Positions 11,429-24,281 are shown, counted from the stretch's first letter. The stretch is 64,000 bases of DNA from Sthenelais limicola (GCA_942159475.1 OW804096.1:9962871-10026870), one strand, 5' to 3'. The notes: generated by a model not told the origin, from the sequence alone. Numbers and translations: made by a program.

Positions 11429-11640
11429 AAATACGTTCATCAAACTATGTCCTCTTCCTGTCATTAAGAGATGAGGTCTCAGGTTGACGGAGGAACTATG
11501 TCGGTGAATTACACTCGGCTTTAATAACCAGTTCTTACTGCTAATTTAACTTTGTCTGTAGAATTATGGACAAACTGGAACAAAAACAGGAAGGGAACTT
11601 TTAAGATTTTTGTACTTTTTGTTAAATGGAACCAGAGTGG

Positions 11641-11879
11641 TAATAAGTATCTATATTTTAAGTTTGATATTCTTTTGTTTGAAAAAAAAGTTTGCGATAT
11701 CTCTGGGTGGTCCATTACTAGTGAATTAGCTAAAATATACTCCATAGGATGAGCTTCGAAGTTACATAGATTCATATGACTATGAGTGCTAAACCCATTT
11801 CAATGAAGAGATCTTGTAAAAATTTAAAAAATATGAATTTTGCGATTTGTGACTCATTTTCCAGAAACACATCACATAT
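11641..11879. mobile_element. MITE-B copy 2, left end missing
   Basis: The body from TATTTTAAGTTTGATATTC to the right terminus GAAACACATCACA is present; the left end is absent. Confidence 0.7.
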
Positions 11880-12543
11880 TAGCGATTCACATTACCATGG
11901 ACTTTACTTTTTTTTTTATTTTTTAGAAAATATTTTATTCAGGTCTACTACATTTCCACACGTACAAGTATGAATTTTCTCAGGACAGCCTGATTTAAAA
12001 TTAGATCTTATACATCAGCTCAGTTTATGACAGTACAAATTATGATTTTATTGTCAAATTAAATAAGTAGTAATATCAGATTTACAGAATAAATTAAAAC
12101 ACAATAGATAAGCCTTTTGGAAACTAAAAACAAGTATTCCAACTCATATCACCATGGCAATGATGTATTTTGAGCGGACGGGGTAAGTTAAAATACATAT
12201 TTTTTACAGAGTAACCGACGCCGTGCTCTTACATATTAACCATTAATAAAAATAGAAATAATAATAATTACAGGCAATTAATGCTACACTCTACAGATAA
12301 TTTGGATCATTTCGTCCCACCTTTACAGCTATGTATAGCTCGTTTGATTTTTATTTGATGGATGCCAGTTTTTCTAAGCAGCAAACTAGCTTTGCATATT
12401 CATGAGGCATTTCGTATATCCTGATTGGTCCATCAATCATAGTCTTTAAAAGTTTCATGATGATTGCACATGAGGGAGAAGTTCCTGTATTTAATTTAGC
12501 TAACAAATGAGGTGCAACGCAAATTGGGCCTCCTATATTATAT
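11880..12543. other. Non-coding stretch, possible minus-strand retroposon
   Basis: A T-rich run at 11907-11925 followed by AAAATATTTTATTCAGGT resembles the start seen at 38856 and 46893. It may be the poly(A) end of a minus-strand retroposon. Confidence 0.35.
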
Positions 12544-12778
12544 GGGTCAGATTTTCAGAAAATGTACAATTGGCAGCTGTACACATTGAATAAATTCTGC
12601 TAAACTAGGCTGCAATTTGGTCAATACTAGGTAAATACGAGTATATTTGGCATTGCATTGATTCTAGCAATCTGTTTGGTTAGGTTGAACTGTGTTTTGA
12701 ACTTTATTTTCGTCTTAAATTTGGGTTATTTGAGAAAATTGGTGAAGTTGAATTGTACATTTTCTGAAAATCGGGCCC
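12544..12778 (+). mobile_element. MITE-A copy 9
   Basis: Full-length copy with ATAT on both sides. The right end reads CGGGCCC in place of CTGACCC. Confidence 0.9.
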
Positions 12779-13348
12779 ATATGCTTTTGGAAAGTAGTGA
12801 AGGTAGATAATGTAGAAAACATTGCTTGTGCCTAAGTACCATGACCCCCTTGGAGTTTGCAAAAGGGATGGTCTTACACCAATAATTGTTCTTATGCTGA
12901 AATGTAAAATGAAAAATAAAGATTTCTAAAAATTATGAATACCAAGAGCCCTGAGTCATGTTTAATCAATGTTTAATAGCCTAAATTATCCACAAAATTT
13001 CATTATTAGACTATGTAAAAAGTGAGTATATCAACGTAAAATCTAGTTGAATATCTGCTATAGGCAGTGTACTGCTAGGGACACTTTGGTGCTGCACCAT
13101 ACAACAATAAACCGTAGTATACTACCCAGGAGCTAGTGTACGAACAACTATAGAGATGAACTAAACAGTCTGATAAAATATCATACAACAATAGACGGTA
13201 GTATACTCACCCAAGTACTGGTTGAGAACCAACTTTAAGAACGGAACTGAACTTGGAAAAAAAAGAAAAAAAAAGAACTGAACATGGTAATTGTGGCAAA
13301 TACCATACAAAAATAACCTGTAGTTTACTACCCTGGGAGGTAGTAGAA
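12779..13348. other. Non-coding stretch
   Basis: Nothing coding. Partial local repeats of the type ACAATA..C.GTAGTATACTACCC recur near 13105, 13190 and 13310, suggesting an eroded tandem array with a spacing of about 95-120 bp. Confidence 0.4.
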
Positions 13349-13583
13349 GGGTCAGATTTTCTGAAAATGTACAATTCACCTCCCCCAATCATCTCAAATA
13401 ATCCCAATATAACAGAAATATTACGTTCAAAATGCACTTTAAAACTAAAAAAGAGATACCTTTAATCAACACAATGACAAAGATACTTGGATATGCATAG
13501 CATTTGAAATATTCTACTATAATTTGCCAGAAGTTACTAAATGTGTAGAGCTGACGATTGTACATTTTCGGAAAATCTGACCC
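13349..13583 (-). mobile_element. MITE-A copy 10
   Basis: Full-length, minus orientation, with AGAA repeated on both sides. Confidence 0.85.
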
Positions 13584-13806
13584 AGAAGGTCAGATGTAGA
13601 AGCTGAACTAGGAATAATCCAGGCAGACCACAAGACAATAGTAATTTGTAGACTAGATATATAACTTCGACTAAACATCACTATTTCTTTTCCTTCCAAT
13701 TGGGAAGTTAACAATATGAAATATAAAGATGTTGCCATTGTAATTTCAGTATTAAACACTCCATCTCCATATCCCCCAAATTCAGTGTATTCAGGATTCT
13801 GCTCAC

Positions 13807-14040
13807 GGGTCAGATTTTCAGAAAATGCACAATCTACAGTTCTACACGTCTATCAAATTCTGTTAAATTAGAGTGAAAATTGATAAATACTAGGTATATC
13901 TGAGTGTATTCTGTTTTGTTTTCATTCAATAGATCTGTCTGGTTATGTTGAATTGTATTATGAACCTGATTTCGTCTTACATTTGGGTTATTTGAGAGGA
14001 TTGGTGAAGGCCAATTGTACATTTTCTGGAAATATGACTC
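13807..14040 (+). mobile_element. MITE-A copy 11
   Basis: Full-length, of the CTACAGTTCTACACGTC subtype. Flanks are TCAC and TCAT, a target duplication with one change. The right end has decayed to ATGACTC. Confidence 0.85.
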
Positions 14041-14857
14041 TCATGATGAAGCTTTAAGAGGACAAGTGACAAGTAGAGAAAGGCACTTTATTACAAACAG
14101 CCGTTTACTGCATGAAAGCTGCCCAGCACAATATGGGAATTGTGCCTTAGCGATAGCCATGCAATCTCTCCCTCTCCGCAGTGGTTTGTATTGGAAAACC
14201 TTAAGGGAAACGAGTACATTAATCATTGGGTGTGTTCCAGATCTCACAGGGGGTGGGAAGGGAACCCTCTGCCTTTCACAGCTAGGACAGTATGTTATGT
14301 TTGCATGCGATTGCCACACGTTGCCACACGTTCAAAGTTGAGACTAAAGATGTATATGGAATATCAGCCACACCCCACCGTAGCTTCTTGCCTATGCTTG
14401 AACGATTGATCGCTATAATTATTAATTTGTGTGGTAGTACCAGGGAATGAAGTAAAGGTTGTAGTCTTGTGCCACCATTTATAATCATATGTATCTCTTC
14501 CATCATCCCATCTACCTGCATCCTGTACTTTGGAGAGTGTAGGGAGAAAGGTGGTGGGTAAGGGAGGGGTTAATAAGGCAGAGGTAAGAAAACTAGAGAA
14601 GAGTAAGAGTGATAGAGAAAAAGGAGAGAAAGATGAATAAATCCGGATATTTTCAAAACTTTCAATGCAATTTGATTCTTTTTCCATGAGTATTGGCACC
14701 TATGGAAAATGATTTTCTTTATTCTTTCTAAATCTATAATACACTTAAAGCCAAATTAGTTAAAATACTCCATATTCCCGTTACCCATATTTCCAATATT
14801 CCGCAGTTTAATAGAACTGTGCCAGAAGAATTCCCCCAAAAGTTCTTATGACTATGT
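14041..14857. other. Non-coding stretch
   Basis: Several overlapping short frames exist on both strands, but none shows a domain or codon pattern I trust. Confidence 0.4.
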
Positions 14858-15092
14858 GGGTCAGATTTTCAGAAAATGTACAATTGGCAGCTGTACACGT
14901 TTAGTAAATTCTGCTAAATCAGGCTGAAATTTGGTCAATATTAGGTAAATTCGAGTATATTCGGCATTGCATTGATTCTAGCAATCTATTTGGTTAGGTT
15001 AAACTGTATTTTGGACTTTATTTTCGTCTGAAATTGCGTTTTTTTTAAAGGATTGGTGAAGTTGAACGGTACATTATCTGAAAATCTGACCC
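14858..15092 (+). mobile_element. MITE-A copy 12
   Basis: Full-length copy with ATGT on both sides. Confidence 0.9.
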
Positions 15093-16629
15093 ATGTAACT
15101 ATCCCTGCAGTTTCCAACCTACTGTAGTCTCGACGTCTCAATATCAATTAATTTCTATTAAAACAAATAAAATTCCACTTTGGTCGCAGCCATATATGAA
15201 GACATCGTGTTTAATGCATAAGACCTAAGTAATGTTCAGAATTTCCATTTTTTATCGTACGCCAACATTCTAGTCACTTCAATAGAGCCTGTCTTCCCTC
15301 CACCCAATTTTGGTAAATGGATTAGTAAATTTGAAAATTATGGTAACTAAGGATACATGATGAGAATCCGATAATGAGTGTAATACTGTTTAAATATAAG
15401 CAGATATAATAACTATAGCTAAATAATAGAGAAAACTAATAATAAGTAATAAAAATACAGCTCAGTGTAAAATTGTGGAGAGATTTAAACTTAAGACTCT
15501 TCAAATTTAATATGATTTCCATTTGTGTTAAAGCATGTTCATGATAGGAATATACAATCTGTTGATGTGAAATCAAATTCAGATTATTCAAATTTTAACG
15601 CTACAATTAGAAGAACTAATAAATCAACTCTTTTAATTGATGCAATTATGAATGAATAACAATTAATAAAAACACAACTCTCCAATAGGGATCAAAATAT
15701 GGAGCATTTTATGAAAAAAAACCACATTTTTTGGCAAGTTTGCTGATAATGCATCTTTAATGGTTAAGCGCAACAGCAGCGAGCATGATCTGCTCCCATT
15801 CATTACCACGAGTCGCTCTAGAGATTGGTTATTACCCATTCTGCTCATTCCTACACCTGGCCTCCCCCACCCACTTTCCCACCAGAAGACCTTCTGCATC
15901 GATGGATGGGATCTGTTTTTGTCCTTACATACCATTGCAAGTGTCAGTGTTTGTATAAAGGTTGATATTTATAGGTGCCTATATATTTTGCTGATTAAGT
16001 GGTTAATTTGAGTCGTTGTTTGTACATCTTAAAGGGACCTACTCACGTGAAACTTCAAAAGTAAATTGAGGTATTCTATCCAGTTGTCTTTCAGAAGATA
16101 GATGACATTTTAACTAGAAGATCTGACTAATACATGAAATAATCATTTTGTTAAAGTAATATAAGAGAATTCTTTATTTGCCACATGAGTGTAGTTTTAA
16201 CAAAAAGGTCGTGCCCATCTAAAAAAGATGTCTTCCAGACCATTCCTTTGAACATTTCCAATCATTCAAACTGAAAATAGAAATATACATAAGGTCACCT
16301 GCTCTTAATGAGAGACGATCCTACCGGAAGCATAATATCAATGGACAGACAGGATGTGCCATTACTTAAGTTTTGATTCCCAGGATCACTTCAGTGTGCT
16401 CATAGCTCGCTCTCGCTTTGCTTTTATTTTGTTTTTTATTTTTAGTGCAGTTCTATTGGTTCGCTTATTTCCTTATGAAACCAATAGTAAGCTTATACAG
16501 AAGCACAAATAGCAAATTTAAGGGCGTATAGAAAGCGCAGTACCCAATTCTATTAGACTGCTCTGATTTTGCTCTATCTTTGCTTGTTACGTGCTGTGTA
16601 TGATGATAACGATGAACTATGTAATATAT
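15093..16629. other. Non-coding stretch
   Basis: About 1.5 kb of AT-rich DNA with no recognised gene, RNA or repeat. Confidence 0.4.
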
Positions 16630-17617
16630 GGGTCAGATTTTCAGAAAATGTACAATTAGCAGCTGTACACATTTATATAGGTAGACGAAGCTTGTAACAC
16701 CTAACCTGCACGACCGCTGAATGACAATCTGGTGTACCTGGGCTCTTTTTATACCCTGGTTTTGGGTTTGGAATTCCCGCCAGATCCCTGATACCTGGGT
16801 CATGTGACCTCGATCCAGTCCATATATGTGTAGTGTTTAGACTTGCACTAGATTTGTGCTAGACTCTAGTCTTGTTGAGTAGAGTTGGCAAAGGGGGAGA
16901 GAGAGAGAGAGGGAGAGAGGGAGGGGGGGAGAAGGGGTGGGGTAGTGTTTTGGTGATTAGGGGGAGGGAGGGGTTGTGTGTCTAGTGTTTTCTTACACAT
17001 TTATTATTTGTATAATTTCTTTTTGAAATATAAGATGGCTGGTTTTTTAGAGCGGTTTCGGCTAAGGGCCTCATCAGGTGCTTTGTTAGTGTTTTAGTTC
17101 TCTTCCCTTCTTACACTGTCTTGAGTAGACTAATTGAGGGGCGGTCCAATGAATTATTTTCATTGTTCTATTGTTTTATTTTATTTTCCATAATGTTTTT
17201 CAAGGGATTTTTTCGGTGGGAAAGTGAAGTAACATTGAGTAGTTATTCACTCATGTCATTCAAAAGAGTACAGGTGTTGGTGTGAGCCTAACCTCATTAG
17301 GGGTACTTTTTGTAAATCTTTTACCTTCTTTGGATACTGGATGAGAGCTATTACATAATGTGCAAGTCTGGTCCAGGTCCTTGGAAGTGGCAAAAAAATT
17401 TAGTAAAAAATTTAGCTGTACACATTTAGTAAATTCTGCTAAATTAGGCTGCAATTTGGACAATACAAGGTAAATTCGAGAATATTCGGCATTGCATTGA
17501 TTCTAGCAATCTGTTTGGCTAGGCTGAACTGTGTTTTGAACTTTATTTTCGTCTGATATTTGGGTTATTTCAGGAGATTGGCAAAGTTGAATTGTACATT
17601 TTCTGAAAATCCGAACC
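16630..17617 (+). mobile_element. MITE-A copy 13, split by a 738-bp insertion
   Basis: The left 46 bases lie at 16630-16675 and the rest at 17414-17617. Together they form one copy with outer duplication ATAT. Confidence 0.85.
16676..17413. mobile_element. Retroposon-like insertion in MITE-A
   Basis: The insert is bordered by a perfect 15-bp direct repeat, AGCTGTACACATTTA, at 16661-16675 and 17414-17428. Duplications of this length are typical of LINE-driven retroposition. The right end is A-rich (AAAAAATTTAGTAAAAAATTT). It carries a purine-rich tract near 16898-16970 and, on the minus strand near 17053-17082, CTGATGA, a GGC/GCC stem, then GAAAC. No ORF is evident. Confidence 0.7.
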
Positions 17618-17622
17618 ATATA

Positions 17623-17979
17623 TGTGATGTGTTCCAGGAAAATGAATCAAAAGTCGCAAAATTGATATTTTTCAGAGTGGTTTATTCACAAGATCACTTT
17701 GTAGAAATATTTTCATTTGACACAGTGTATCAGATATATTCATGCATATCTAAGGTCACCCTAGATAATATTTTTAGCTATTTTACTAGTAATTATCCAC
17801 CTAGAAATATTGCAAACCTTTTTTTTCACAAATACAAGTATCAAACTTGAAATGTAGAAATACGTATTAGATATCCAATTGTTTACTATCATTGGAATCG
17901 GCTTGATCTCATCCTTTAAAATATGTTGATATCTCAAAACCCATTTTAGTGACTTATGACTCATATTCCTGAAACACAT
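17623..17979. mobile_element. MITE-B copy 3, complete
   Basis: Both termini are present, the left as TGTGATGTGTTCCAGG and the right as CTGAAACACAT. It starts 5 bases after MITE-A copy 13. Confidence 0.8.
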
Positions 17980-18544
17980 ATAATATAATATAATATAATA
18001 TATATTTGTAGACAAATAATAAATGAAGGAGATGTTATGACAAGTGTATAAAGAAAATAATATATGATGCAGATTGTAATGTATCAAGCCATTGTATTGA
18101 GAAGAGGGTATTTATTGAAGAATGGATAATTAATTCTACATGTTGTATTAGGTGAGAAAGATGAGGTTTCAGTTTGTTAAACTATTTTTGATTATGTAAC
18201 TAACATTTGTGGAAATAAACACATATAATATTAATCTATCATTTCCACTTTTGATATCTAAATCATAATTAATATCGATGAGGAAATTGGATTTTTATTT
18301 CTGCCTAAGCAGTTCATCTAACCATACGATATGACTTCTATTTTTTGTGACTGCTTTTCATATGGTGGACAAAGAGCTGGACCACTTTAAAGGCAGTATT
18401 CAAAGTATTCAAAGGTAATAGCCACTCAACCAGATTTAACCATTCAAATGGTTAAAACTGAGGCTCATTTCCTACCAATTATACACATGTCATTGTACTC
18501 TGCAAGAATAGATTGTATATTGTCATATTATTTTGTGTATCGAT
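17980..18544. other. Non-coding stretch
   Basis: A short TAATA run follows the MITE-B end. Otherwise there is nothing to report. Confidence 0.4.
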
Positions 18545-18583
18545 TAATAAACATTTCTAAAAAAAAAAAGAAGAAAAAAAAAG
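18545..18583 (+). repeat. A-rich retroposon tail
   Basis: AATAAACATTTCT followed by interrupted A-runs looks like the 3' end of a retroposed copy whose 5' limit I cannot place. Confidence 0.45.
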
Positions 18584-18598
18584 CAATATATACAACCG

Positions 18599-18960
18599 AA
18601 GGAGCGAAACCATGTATTGCCAACCACCCTCCACCCCCCCTGAAAAGGGGTGGACTGCCCCCTGCCCACTAGTGGACTATGGGTAAAATATTACAAATAT
18701 TATTAATATTATACTAGCATACACCTTAATACAAAATGGACAGAGGGAATATAATTTATTGAAACCATCAATTCCATGGGAATAAATAAATAATACAAAA
18801 TGTAAACAAATGCAACATCACGTTTGTTTCTGGCAACTGTCTATGACGTAATAGGCGGATCGTGATGTAATAACATCGCTATGGAGACATTCCAGTCTTC
18901 ATTGCATGGTAGCATTTTGGCATAGCAGGTTGTGTAACAGCTTGCCACATACAATAAATA
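18599..18960. mobile_element. Insertion with 15-bp direct repeats
   Basis: A 362-bp segment is bordered by CAATATATACAACCG at 18584-18598 and 18961-18975. It ends ATACAATAAATA and has no recognised ORF. The long duplication suggests retroposition. Confidence 0.6.
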
Positions 18961-18975
18961 CAATATATACAACCG

Positions 18976-19399
18976 TATGCGATGTGTTTGTGCCATTACG
19001 TCTAAGTGCTAGTGTCACTAATTTAATTTAAATCGATGTTATCCAAGGCCTTCCTGAGTGACCTGGCTTTGCAGGGAAAAGTCCACATCCTGTCATGAAA
19101 CGATTATGAAATTATTGGAAATGAAATAACTTTCCAGTTGATTTGAAGTAGGTAGCATGGAAGAATGTTCACTTTAAATTGCAAAAGAAAAAAATAGAAA
19201 TATATATTCAATTCAATTAGAAAATCCTTTATTGCTGATGGTAAATTGGTAGGTTATCTCTGACTGGTGTCAGCTCTTCTGATGAGTGCTATGTTTTAAC
19301 TTGACTTGTGTTTCGAGTAAACTAGTAGAATAGTAAACTAATAGAATAGTAATCAACTATTTTCGGTAAATGCGAATGCTTGGATGGTTAATCATCTAA
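18976..19399. other. Non-coding stretch
   Basis: No feature recognised. Confidence 0.4.
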
Positions 19400-19709
19400 T
19401 TGAACAATGAAGCTTTAGGTACCTTTCTGTACCCAAAAAACCTATATATGTAATGCCCAACCGATCTGATATGAACCGTAATGGACTTAGTTATGTATTA
19501 TGTATTCATACTTTATATCTTGCCAATACCCTGTATTTAAACTCATGTGTAGTTCTCTATTAGTCTTCTTATTTTTTCCTCCCCAAAAAGGTAACAGCGG
19601 GAAAACATGGGATCTTTCATTCCATAAGCTAGTCGACCTTTTTGTCACACTTTGTTTCTGTACTTGTATAACTCAGTGACGAATAAACAATTTTCTAATC
19701 TAATCTAAT
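19400..19709 (+). mobile_element. Possible LINE 3' end with a (TCTAA)n tail
   Basis: The stretch ends GACGAATAAACAATTTTC followed by about three TCTAA units. Short microsatellite tails of this sort close many CR1- and RTE-like LINE copies. The 5' limit is a guess and no ORF is visible. Confidence 0.4.
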
Positions 19710-19762
19710 TACAGTGAAAATGTGGCACATATGATGACGAGTAGTATAGTAGTGAAAGTTAT

Positions 19763-19997
19763 GGGTCAGATTTTCAGAAAATGTACAATTCACCTTCACC
19801 AATTCTCTCAAATAACACAAATTAAAGACAAAAATCAGGTTGAAAATACTGTTCAACATAACCAAACAGACTGTTTGAATCAAGGCAATACCAAATACAC
19901 TCATATATACCCAGTTTTGATGATTTTTCAGTCCAATTTAGCAGAATTTACAAAATATGTTGATCGGCCAATTGTACATTTTCTGAAATTCTGACCC
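19763..19997 (-). mobile_element. MITE-A copy 14
   Basis: Full-length. Flanks TTAT and ATAT do not match exactly. Confidence 0.9.
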
Positions 19998-21653
19998 ATA
20001 TACAGGTAATGGTAAGGGGTCAATGCAGAGGTGGTGGTAATACAGATATTTGGGCAAGCTAATTGCATGTAGGCAAACACTATATAATAAGTAGCGTACA
20101 GTACATTAAAGTAACTTTTTCTAAGAAAGAAAACAAATCGAAAATGTGTGAAAAAGATGAATGTGTAGGAACAAGACATACTCGATATGAGATCTCACAA
20201 GATCTCACGCAGAACAAATAGAAAATGTGTGAAGAAATAAGACTTAAACAAGACAAGATCTCACACACTGTGGGAGCCGCCATCTTGGATTCCTTCCCCA
20301 AGTAGGGTTTGAAGTTTTACACGTGAAAAATATAAAAAATAATAAAGGTATGAATTATGTGGTTTTCGGAAATAATAATAGCCACTTTCTTTAGCTGTTG
20401 GGACATGGTTTCTTAATTGGGATAGAGAAGTTCTGATGGACAAAACAAGAAATAGTTAACAGTGATCAGTTTACATTTATTTATTTATTTCCGGTTCATG
20501 TAGAAGATTGCATTTCCAAGGGAAACGGAGATTGATGTCAGTTAAATGTAAAGTTCGAGAGGGAGGGATAGTAGGAGGGAAAGGAAGTGGAGACAGAAAA
20601 CATGAAATCCCTATCCCATATATGACTGGTCATTCCATGTGATTCTGTTGGTCCCTTTAACACCTTTGCATATGAGGCATCTTATTTCGCAACTTGCCAC
20701 TTTAATTCACACATGGTCTACCCTTTAATTCACACCTAAACGCCATCCCCTCCCCCTCCCAGCCATTACCAGCATGATTCTGATCCCATCTGCTGATATC
20801 AGAATCAGCAGATTCTTCACACTGATATCCAGGATGGGAGGAGCCAAGATGCTATCAATGATTGACAGATCTCACCCCAATCCATTTAGATTGATGATAA
20901 CATCAATCTAAAAACGTGCTGTGCTGCGCTGTGATGTGCAGTGCTGCTTAATGAAATTAAATGAAAATTCTGGGCTTCTGTTATAGTGTGATACCCTTCA
21001 TAGGTACTTTTTCATAGGTATTTTAGATGATTACTTAAGTTAGATACCTATCATTCTTGTATTGTCTATTTTGTTATTCCCTTACGGACTAGAGTGACTG
21101 ATTACTATTTCTTATTGGTTGTACTATTTTGCTTTTAATATTTGTTTCTCAATCAAGATAAGCTGAGAATAGCGACTTTTTGTTGTAATATGCTTTTGCT
21201 GAATAAATATACCTTAAATTGAACTAAACCGACCATGAACTAAATAAACTGTATGCAGCAGTATTGAAGAGGGGGTTTGTGTGATTGTTTGTTTGTTTTT
21301 ATTCATAAGCTCATGTATCAAGTACAACATTTTCAGCCTATATAAACATAATTAAATAATAATGATACAAATTACTTTATGCAATCATACAATCACTAGT
21401 CAAATTAATTACGTAATTAAATTATAGTCACTTAAGTCAATCATTCACACATAATATTATACAGGTACACCTTTTTCCTTTTTGGGTATAAGGTAAAACA
21501 ATGAATGATTTGATAAAGATGATGTGAGATCATGGATGTTAGATGATCATTGACGCCGTGCATCAATACACAGAGTCCAAAATATCACTATTTGTCTACA
21601 ACTTTACACAAGAATCACTGTAATCAGGAGAGCAGGGGTATTTTAGTGGTTTA
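19998..21653. other. Non-coding stretch with a YY1-like site
   Basis: GCCGCCATCTTGGAT at 20276-20290 is the reverse of AAGATGGCGGC, a consensus YY1 site with an ATG, and would face the minus strand. No dependable exon follows. A possible retroposon tail lies near 21200-21230. Confidence 0.35.
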
Positions 21654-22202
21654 AGGGTGGTCTCCACTGGCTGTGGTAAGCTCTGCGGTAAGCTCTGCGG
21701 TAAGCTCTGTGGTAAGCTCTGTTGTAAGCTCTGTTGTAAGCTCTGTTGTAAGCTATGTTGTAAGCTCTGTTGTAAGCTATGTTGTAAGCTCTGTTGTAAG
21801 CTCTGTTGTAAGCTCTGTTGTAAGCTCTGTTGTAAGCTCTGTTGTAAGCTCTGTTGTAAGCTCTGTTGTAAGCTCTGTTGTAAGCTCTGTTGTAAGCTCT
21901 GTTGTGAGCTCTGTTGTAAGCTCTGTTGTAAGCTCTGTGGTAAGCTCTGCAGTAAGCTCTGCAGTAAGCTCTGTGGTAAGCTCTGCGGTAAGCTCTGCGG
22001 TAAGCTCTGCGGTAAGCTCTGCGGTAAGCTCTGCGGTAAGCCTTGCAATGGTGCTGTGATGGTGAGAAGTGGCGAGGTCATGCCTACATCGTTCACTGAC
22101 CATGTAGGCAAGGACCTCGTCATTCCTCTCCACCTACAGAACCAGCACAACACCATCGCAAGGCTTACCGCAGAGCTTACCGCAGCCAGTGGAGACCACC
22201 CT
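21654..22202. mobile_element. Foldback family C, copy 2, with an expanded left arm
   Basis: The ends are AGGGTGGTCTCCACTGGC and its complement, with TTA on both sides. The right arm has two 12-bp units; the left arm has about 30. Four overlapping frames on both strands remain open only because the 12-bp period is a multiple of three. Confidence 0.9.
21675..22042. repeat. 12-bp minisatellite inside the foldback arm
   Basis: About 30 units of GTAAGCTCTGTT. Variant units with TGCG or TGCA in the last positions sit at both edges and TGTT units occupy the middle, a pattern suggesting expansion from the centre. Confidence 0.95.
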
Positions 22203-22472
22203 TTAGAGCACTAGTGCAAGAGAGCCTTGCTGACAGTTGCACATGCAACTCCCCTATTGTTCCCCTTTCCAATCTCATATCCATCAATAATTGGACAATT
22301 ACCTGAGGAGTATAAAGAGCATGACCAATGACAAAAATGTCAAACTTAATAATGTTATAATAGCATCATGCACAGGTGCTAATCACAAGGTCTCGCTTTG
22401 CAATAACATCATTTTTGTAGCGTCCTTCATGAGAGATAATAAACAGCAGTGAGATGTTGTAATATATACAAT

Positions 22473-22700
22473 GGGTCAGATTTTCAAAAAATGTACAATT
22501 GACCTTTACCAATCCTCTCAAATAACCCACATTTAATACAAAAATGAACTTCAAAATGCAGTTTAACATAACAGAACTGATACTTTAAATCAATGCGGTA
22601 CCAAATATACTCAGATATTCCCGGTATTCATCATTTTTCAGCCGTATTTAAGAAAAATTCCTTAATGTGTAGAGTTGCTAATTTTCTGAAAATCTGACCC
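22473..22700 (-). mobile_element. MITE-A copy 15
   Basis: Nearly full-length, with a short deletion near the right end. Flanks CAAT and ATAT do not match. Confidence 0.85.
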
Positions 22701-22803
22701 ATATGTGTTTCAGCAATATGATGGCTTACCTTCACCCTTACTTTTGTTGAGTGAACTCTAAATATTTCATAATTATGTAGACTTTTTTTATGAATATCAA
22801 ATA

Positions 22804-23215
22804 TGTGGTGTGTTTCAGGACAATGAGTCACAAGTCTCCAAATTGACATTATTCAAAGTAGATTATTTATAAGAACCCTTGCTTAGAATGTTTTCATATT
22901 TGGAGTTCTCGGAGCTGCTAGTAACATGAATACAGGTACCAAATTTCAAGACACTGTAATAAATATATCTTGCATTACTAAGCTAATCTTATAGAGTATA
23001 TTTAGCTTCTTTATTGTCCACCCCAAAGATATTGCAAACTCGTTTTTTGATAAAAGAATATCAAATCCAAAATATAGAAATACTTATTAAATGTCCTTAA
23101 TGTTTATTATCATCGGAATCGGCTTGATCTCATCGTTTCAAATATGATGATATCTCAAAATATCTCAAAATCCATATTTTGCGACTTATGACGCATTTGC
23201 CTAAAACAGATCATA
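22804..23215. mobile_element. MITE-B copy 4, long form
   Basis: Both ends are present but degraded (TGTGGTGTGTTTCAGG on the left, CTAAAACAGATCA on the right). At about 410 bp it is one of the longest copies. Confidence 0.8.
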
Positions 23216-24281
23216 TATCAAGTGAATGAGGACGCTACTGTATGTTCATTCCACTCAAAGGGCAATTAGAATCCTTTACCTGTTATCCTACTCCATTGTA
23301 CGATCATAATTCATAGTGGTTATCCCATCATCATTATTATTATTATCATTATGTTTTAATTATATCTTACAACCACTCACAGTCACATATTATGTGACTA
23401 TGTACAAATTGTAACTATGTTTTCTCAAAAGCCGGGTTCCGCCAGAATAAACTTCACTGCATTTGTTAATGAGATGAAGGTAAACATAAGAGTGATGGAG
23501 TACAACAATGTAGCAACAGGAAAAAAGAAATCCAGGAATAAGTTGTGGGGAAGAATCCTTAGTGAACTAGAAGGGGATGGGGAGTAAAAGTCTCATCGGT
23601 ACATACCCTAGTGGATACAAGGAACTCTACATCTAAGTTTAATGGTAGTCGAAAGACTATTTTCTTACTTATGTTGATTGGAGAAGTGTTATAAATCCAA
23701 TATTGTTAAGGGTGTGTACGAAAATCAAGAAAATACAAAAAAAAACCTACAAAACATAAAGGTACGACAAGGAAGTCATTTTTGAATTGTAAGAGCCACG
23801 ATGGCAGACTATGTTGAATAAAAACCTTTAAAAACAAAACAAAAAAAGTTGGGAATTTGTCCGACGTTGAGTTTCTTTTAACAGCCATGTTCTTAAAATA
23901 TTAAAATGCGGTGACAATATCTATTGGTGGAACAAATGACTTGATGGGAGATTTCCTATTATGTAATGTGTATTATTATATTATTATATCATGTAATATC
24001 TATTGTAAACAACATGAACTTGAAAAAGTAATTAAGATCGTTATTTGGATTTCTTGGCGACGCACAAAAGAAAACTACATTTGTTAGTCATGCATATTTT
24101 CTAACTCTTAAAGATCAGTGATGTTAAATTTAAGGCCAATAAAAATATTTTAAAAAAACATCCTACCACCCCGGGAGGTGATGTTCCCAGTGGTAATACA
24201 ATCTTTAAAAGAAAGTTCATGTCATGACTTTTTCCGATTTTCCGCATATTATTTTCTTTTATTTACCTCTACTCTACATAT
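23216..24281. other. Non-coding stretch
   Basis: ATT-rich microsatellite DNA near 23330-23350. No gene recognised. Confidence 0.4.

Noticed and set aside
11197..11430. Frames encoding MGQIFRKCTI and similar peptides at many places
   Set aside because: These are the same accidental frame through MITE-A copies, not a protein family; they are broken differently in each copy.
21675..22042. CRISPR-like array
   Set aside because: Repeats are 12 bp, contiguous and without spacers; the DNA is eukaryotic.
21596..22214. Four overlapping frames on both strands (up to 186 codons) of Leu/Pro/Gln/Ser, Lys/Leu/Cys, Val/Ser and Thr/Glu/Leu repeats
   Set aside because: They are translations of the 12-bp minisatellite, whose period is a multiple of three and which lacks stops. 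No real coding signal.
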